A stretch of DNA of 22,206 bases from Apostichopus californicus (Eukaryota; Echinodermata; Holothuroidea; Aspidochirotida; Stichopodidae): positions 1 to 22,206 of the forward strand of contig JAIPMN010002199.1 of assembly GCA_020650975.1 (NCBI GenBank). The letters are read 5' to 3'. A program made the translations under genes and the position numbers. The notes beneath the pieces were generated by a model that saw only the letters and a program-made list of their open reading frames with translations, ran no database searches and had not been told where the DNA came from. Of the stretch, positions 19,562 to 22,206 are shown one piece after another. Numbering within the stretch: the first letter of the stretch is position 1; every line of letters starts with the position of its first letter.

Positions 19562-22206
19562 ATGAAGTTGCTATTGATTTTCGTTTTCGTCATCTGTACT
19601 GGACGTTCTTCTTCGGAGGAAGAACAATACCACGCTAACTTCTTCGAGGTAGCGGAAGAAGATTATTTGCCGGTGGTACGGATAGATAAAAAAGACCCAC
19701 CTTCGAATGGAGTGTGTTACAAAGATTGTAAGTATGCTTTCTAGACCTCAGTAACTATTCTTATACGTGCATGGTCGCGTTTAATTTCTACCTCTCATTG
19801 CATGATTTGCTTTGTTCTGCACTATGAACGAAGTTCACTAAGTTTGAAGATTATCTTCGTGTTCAAGGGAGAAAGTATACAGTAATCTGGTAAGTAGTTA
19901 CAAAGGATAAACAAACTTAGCAGGCTTTGTGTTAAAAATATAGAAACGTTAGGATTGATGCATCTGGTATGACAGATTCAGGTATTATCTGTCTTTGTGA
20001 AATTTAACGCAATATGCACTATAACAAGTTAAGTTTTTGTTTACTTAACGTTACTAAGTCTTTTAGATTATGCCTAGACCTAATCTGCTTATACACGTGC
20101 TAACATTCAAAATAATATCTGGGTGACAAAAGTTGAAAAACGAATAGAATGAAGGTACTAATGTGATGCCAACATATATTAAGAAGTATAGTAATAAGCA
20201 GTAAGCTTGTTAAATTCTCTGATGAAATGTTCTTTTATAAATACTAATTGCTTTTTTCTTTAAATAATATAATACCACAACTAATTGATATCACATATAG
20301 TTAAACCAATAAGGAATGCGTGGTGAGGTTCATTAATAGCATTGCAACATAAACTTGAGTGAATCTAATGAATGTAGAGTAAAGCAATATGCAAGAATAA
20401 AACAAAACATGATAAGTAGTTTCCTTAATTACACAAAAGATCTGGGAGAAAAATTGGAAAGTTCTTACCCATGAAAATGAGATGCAAGAAACGGTTAACT
20501 AGCTCATATAGTAAAATATATATTGAAGTTTCTTTGGAAAGAACATCTTTAAAATGTACGATTGATCCCCAATCCAGCTATTGTTTTAGGTGTTTACATT
20601 GATAATAAGTTAACTTGGTTAGGACTACCTACATTAATTATTTTTTCAGCAAAGTTTCTGAAGGCGTCGGTATTCTCAACCGATTAAGATTTTCATATGC
20701 CGAGAGGAGTTTTCAATTCTAAATAACATTATCCTACTGAACTTATCTTACTGTTATTCTGCCTGGGCCATAAACTATCCTTCGAGACTGCCGAAACTTC
20801 ATGTTCTTCAAAAGGGGCAGAGTGTCAAATCCCAAAGAGCTCTTCTCTTTCTCACAGTAATGCTCTTTTCGTTAACACAAAATATCCTCAATATGTATGA
20901 CACCAACAGTCATAAAACTACAATCTTTATGTCACAATTTGGTAATGGTGCTCTACATAAGTGTTTCAATCTCTCTTGTTATTTGTAATCGTTATTCCCC
21001 GTACAACCACAACACTAGATTCATTCAGCACCCCTCTCAGTATTCCTGTAAATCCGTTTGAATTCCACTCAGCATTGTATCTGTTGTATCCGAACTCCTA
21101 AGATATAGTCTGGAACTCTTTGAGTGACCGTCTCAAGTCTGTACATACTATCGTTCACTTCAAAGCGTGTCACTGAACTCTTTTGTTATCTAAGTATTCC
21201 TAGAGTTTCCTGTATGTTATACTGTCTTATTTTTCCAGTGCACTGAAGCCTGGTTTAGTACATATGTAGATTCATAGTGGGGTGAGCGGGGTGGGGTGTC
21301 CTTTTTTGTCAGTTTTTACTCCATTTTATTTTATTTTGCATGTTTTCCTTGCTCTCCCGGGACCTCTTTTGCACAACTTTTCTTGTTAAACTTTCATAAA
21401 AGTCTCTTGCAACATTCAATTATCTTTCGAATGTATGTTCTACTACTCTTTGTGATTTGATCCTTTATCTCATATTTGTTTATTGTCAGTATTGATGTAA
21501 TATGTTTTAATATCCATTTTGTATTGATTATTACGATTGATTGGTTGATTGAAATAACATAGAATTATTCAACATTTTCTAGTTTTTGTATTTTTATTGG
21601 AAGATGTATTCTCCATATGCTATTAATATCAATAAGTAACATTTTGTCAATTTGAAGATTGATTGAAGCGGCGGTTGCGTCGGTTGACAACCTTAAAGTT
21701 TCGTTACTATATATGATACTGGAATCCCATCAAATGCAGTTATCTTGTCAAGGCACCAAAGGTTATTGCCATTTTTTTCTCGAGTAAACTAAATTGAAAA
21801 TATCTGCTTTGGCTTTTAGCTGATGCTTATGCTACTATTGAAAAATGCATGATTCCAAAGGACTTTTACGAGAGAATGGATTCACTATTATCCATGTACT
21901 AATGAAAGTTCATTTGGGGTAGAATTTCAAGCGTTTTCCTTTGGGCTGATAGGTCAATATCGTTTCGAGAAAAACTCAACGTCTGTTTATTACCATAAGA
22001 TGCAGCCGTACATCAAGAGAAAGAGCAACTATATTTTATACAAAAAAGGTATGAGAGACGTAGCAATATGTGCAGGTATTGTCTCAAATAAATAATGGAG
22101 AGTATTCAAAGGAGAGAATTAAACATTTCAGAAAACTTAAATTTAATTTATTAATCTTAATTTTTGACTGCAGCTAAAGGTAAATGCAATACTCCTGGAG
22201 AAAGAG
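19562..22206 (+). CDS. gene C: PSP94/beta-microseminoprotein-like, partial (exon 1 and start of exon 2; truncated by window end)
   Basis: Exon 1 is 19562-19727 (55 codons plus one base, donor GTAAGT). Exon 2 starts at 22174 after TGCAG and is cut off at 22206. Joined in phase 1 they read VCYKDS then KGKCNTPGER, matching CFEDT then SAECLVPGER of gene A. The start is the Met opening MKLLLIFVFVICTG, a signal peptide; the upstream in-frame codons have no Met. The linker is more acidic than in genes A and B (EEEQ, EVAEEDYLP) and the first domain cysteine is C52. Intron 1 is 2446 bp. Exon 3 lies outside the window, so whether this copy is intact is unknown. Confidence 0.82.
19728..20530. other. gene C intron 1, 5' part
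   Basis: AT-rich intron sequence with no exon or repeat family recognised. Confidence 0.5.
20531..21240 (+). pseudogene. decayed non-LTR retrotransposon (LINE) reverse-transcriptase fragment
   Basis: Broken plus-strand frames translate to C-terminal LINE reverse-transcriptase segments in the right order: LGVYIDNKLTW at 20586, then KVSEGVGILNRLRFS at about 20650-20695. Next comes a LPKLHVLQKG-like segment near 20790-20820 (family consensus L..LQ.RA.R.I). Pieces like KHNILNMYDTNSHKTTIF (frame-shifted) and VWNSLSDRLKSV near 21108-21143 follow. Stop codons and frameshifts separate the pieces. The family is of the CR1/Jockey type judging by these motifs; the exact clade is uncertain. It is inserted in sense orientation in gene C intron 1 and cannot encode an active protein. 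Confidence 0.7.
21241..21819. other. gene C intron 1, between LINE fragment and exon-like relic
   Basis: AT-rich, with no recognisable feature apart from a G-rich patch (GGGGTGAGCGGGGTGGGGTG) at about 21279-21298. Confidence 0.5.
21820..21960 (+). pseudogene. possible degenerate extra copy of PSP94-like exon 2
   Basis: After an acceptor-like CTTTTAG, the phase-1 frame reads DAYATIEKCMIPKDFYERMD and continues SLLSMY before a stop (21900-21902). The C..P....R spacing and the 14 residues between this Cys and the position where a second Cys is expected (now Ser, TCC) match exon 2 of genes A and B. Further on, a VFLW string resembles VFCC after a 3-codon offset. If real, it is a dead exon duplicate inside gene C intron 1. 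The similarity is weak and could be chance. Confidence 0.25.

Overview
This looks like nuclear DNA from a marine invertebrate, most likely an echinoderm and probably a sea cucumber. The evidence is that the coding exons are short (100-172 nt) with GT-AG introns of 0.6-2.4 kb. The intergenic DNA is AT-rich and full of homopolymer G/C runs, microsatellites, minisatellites, hAT-type MITEs, tRNA-derived SINE pieces, a decayed non-LTR retrotransposon and a Penelope-type hammerhead motif. The assignment to sea cucumbers rests on gene content: the only genes I can support are tandem copies of a beta-microseminoprotein/PSP94-like family. From memory, such a tandem expansion is known in sea cucumbers and linked to regenerating viscera. 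I could not run any search.

Three PSP94-like genes lie head-to-tail on the + strand. Gene A (2610-5461) and gene B (9571-12789) are complete three-exon genes encoding 144- and 143-residue secreted proteins. Gene C (from 19562) has exon 1 and the first 33 nt of exon 2 before the window ends. All visible exon boundaries have the same phases (phase 1 after exon 1, phase 2 after exon 2), and every visible donor reads GTAAGT. Each protein has a signal peptide, an acidic linker of about 25-35 residues and then, where complete, a cysteine-rich domain with the beta-microseminoprotein spacing (C...PGER...C..C.C...CC...C...C.Y...C...C...GW). The simplest reading is local tandem duplication of a small secreted-protein gene, with the cluster continuing beyond the right edge.

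Region by region: 1-2609 has no supported gene, only short tandem repeats and homopolymers. Gene A's intron 1 carries a ~1 kb minisatellite that resembles its own exon 1/donor junction, and its intron 2 carries a ~235 bp trinucleotide microsatellite. 5462-9570 holds gene A's 3' end, a ~118 bp higher-order minisatellite and a hAT-type MITE with 8-9 bp target duplications. Gene B's intron 1 contains a short TIR element next to a 156 bp palindrome. 12790-19561 is a repeat-rich spacer: a 3'-end tandem duplication, a foldback element, a ~90 bp tandem pair beside a hammerhead-like motif, tRNA-like SINE pieces, a second hAT-type MITE and an 18 bp minisatellite. Gene C's intron 1 holds a frameshifted LINE reverse-transcriptase fragment and a possible decayed extra copy of exon 2.

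Most long open frames in the window are translations of repeats or chance frames and are not listed as genes. Splice structures are inferred by eye from homology between the copies and have no transcript support here.
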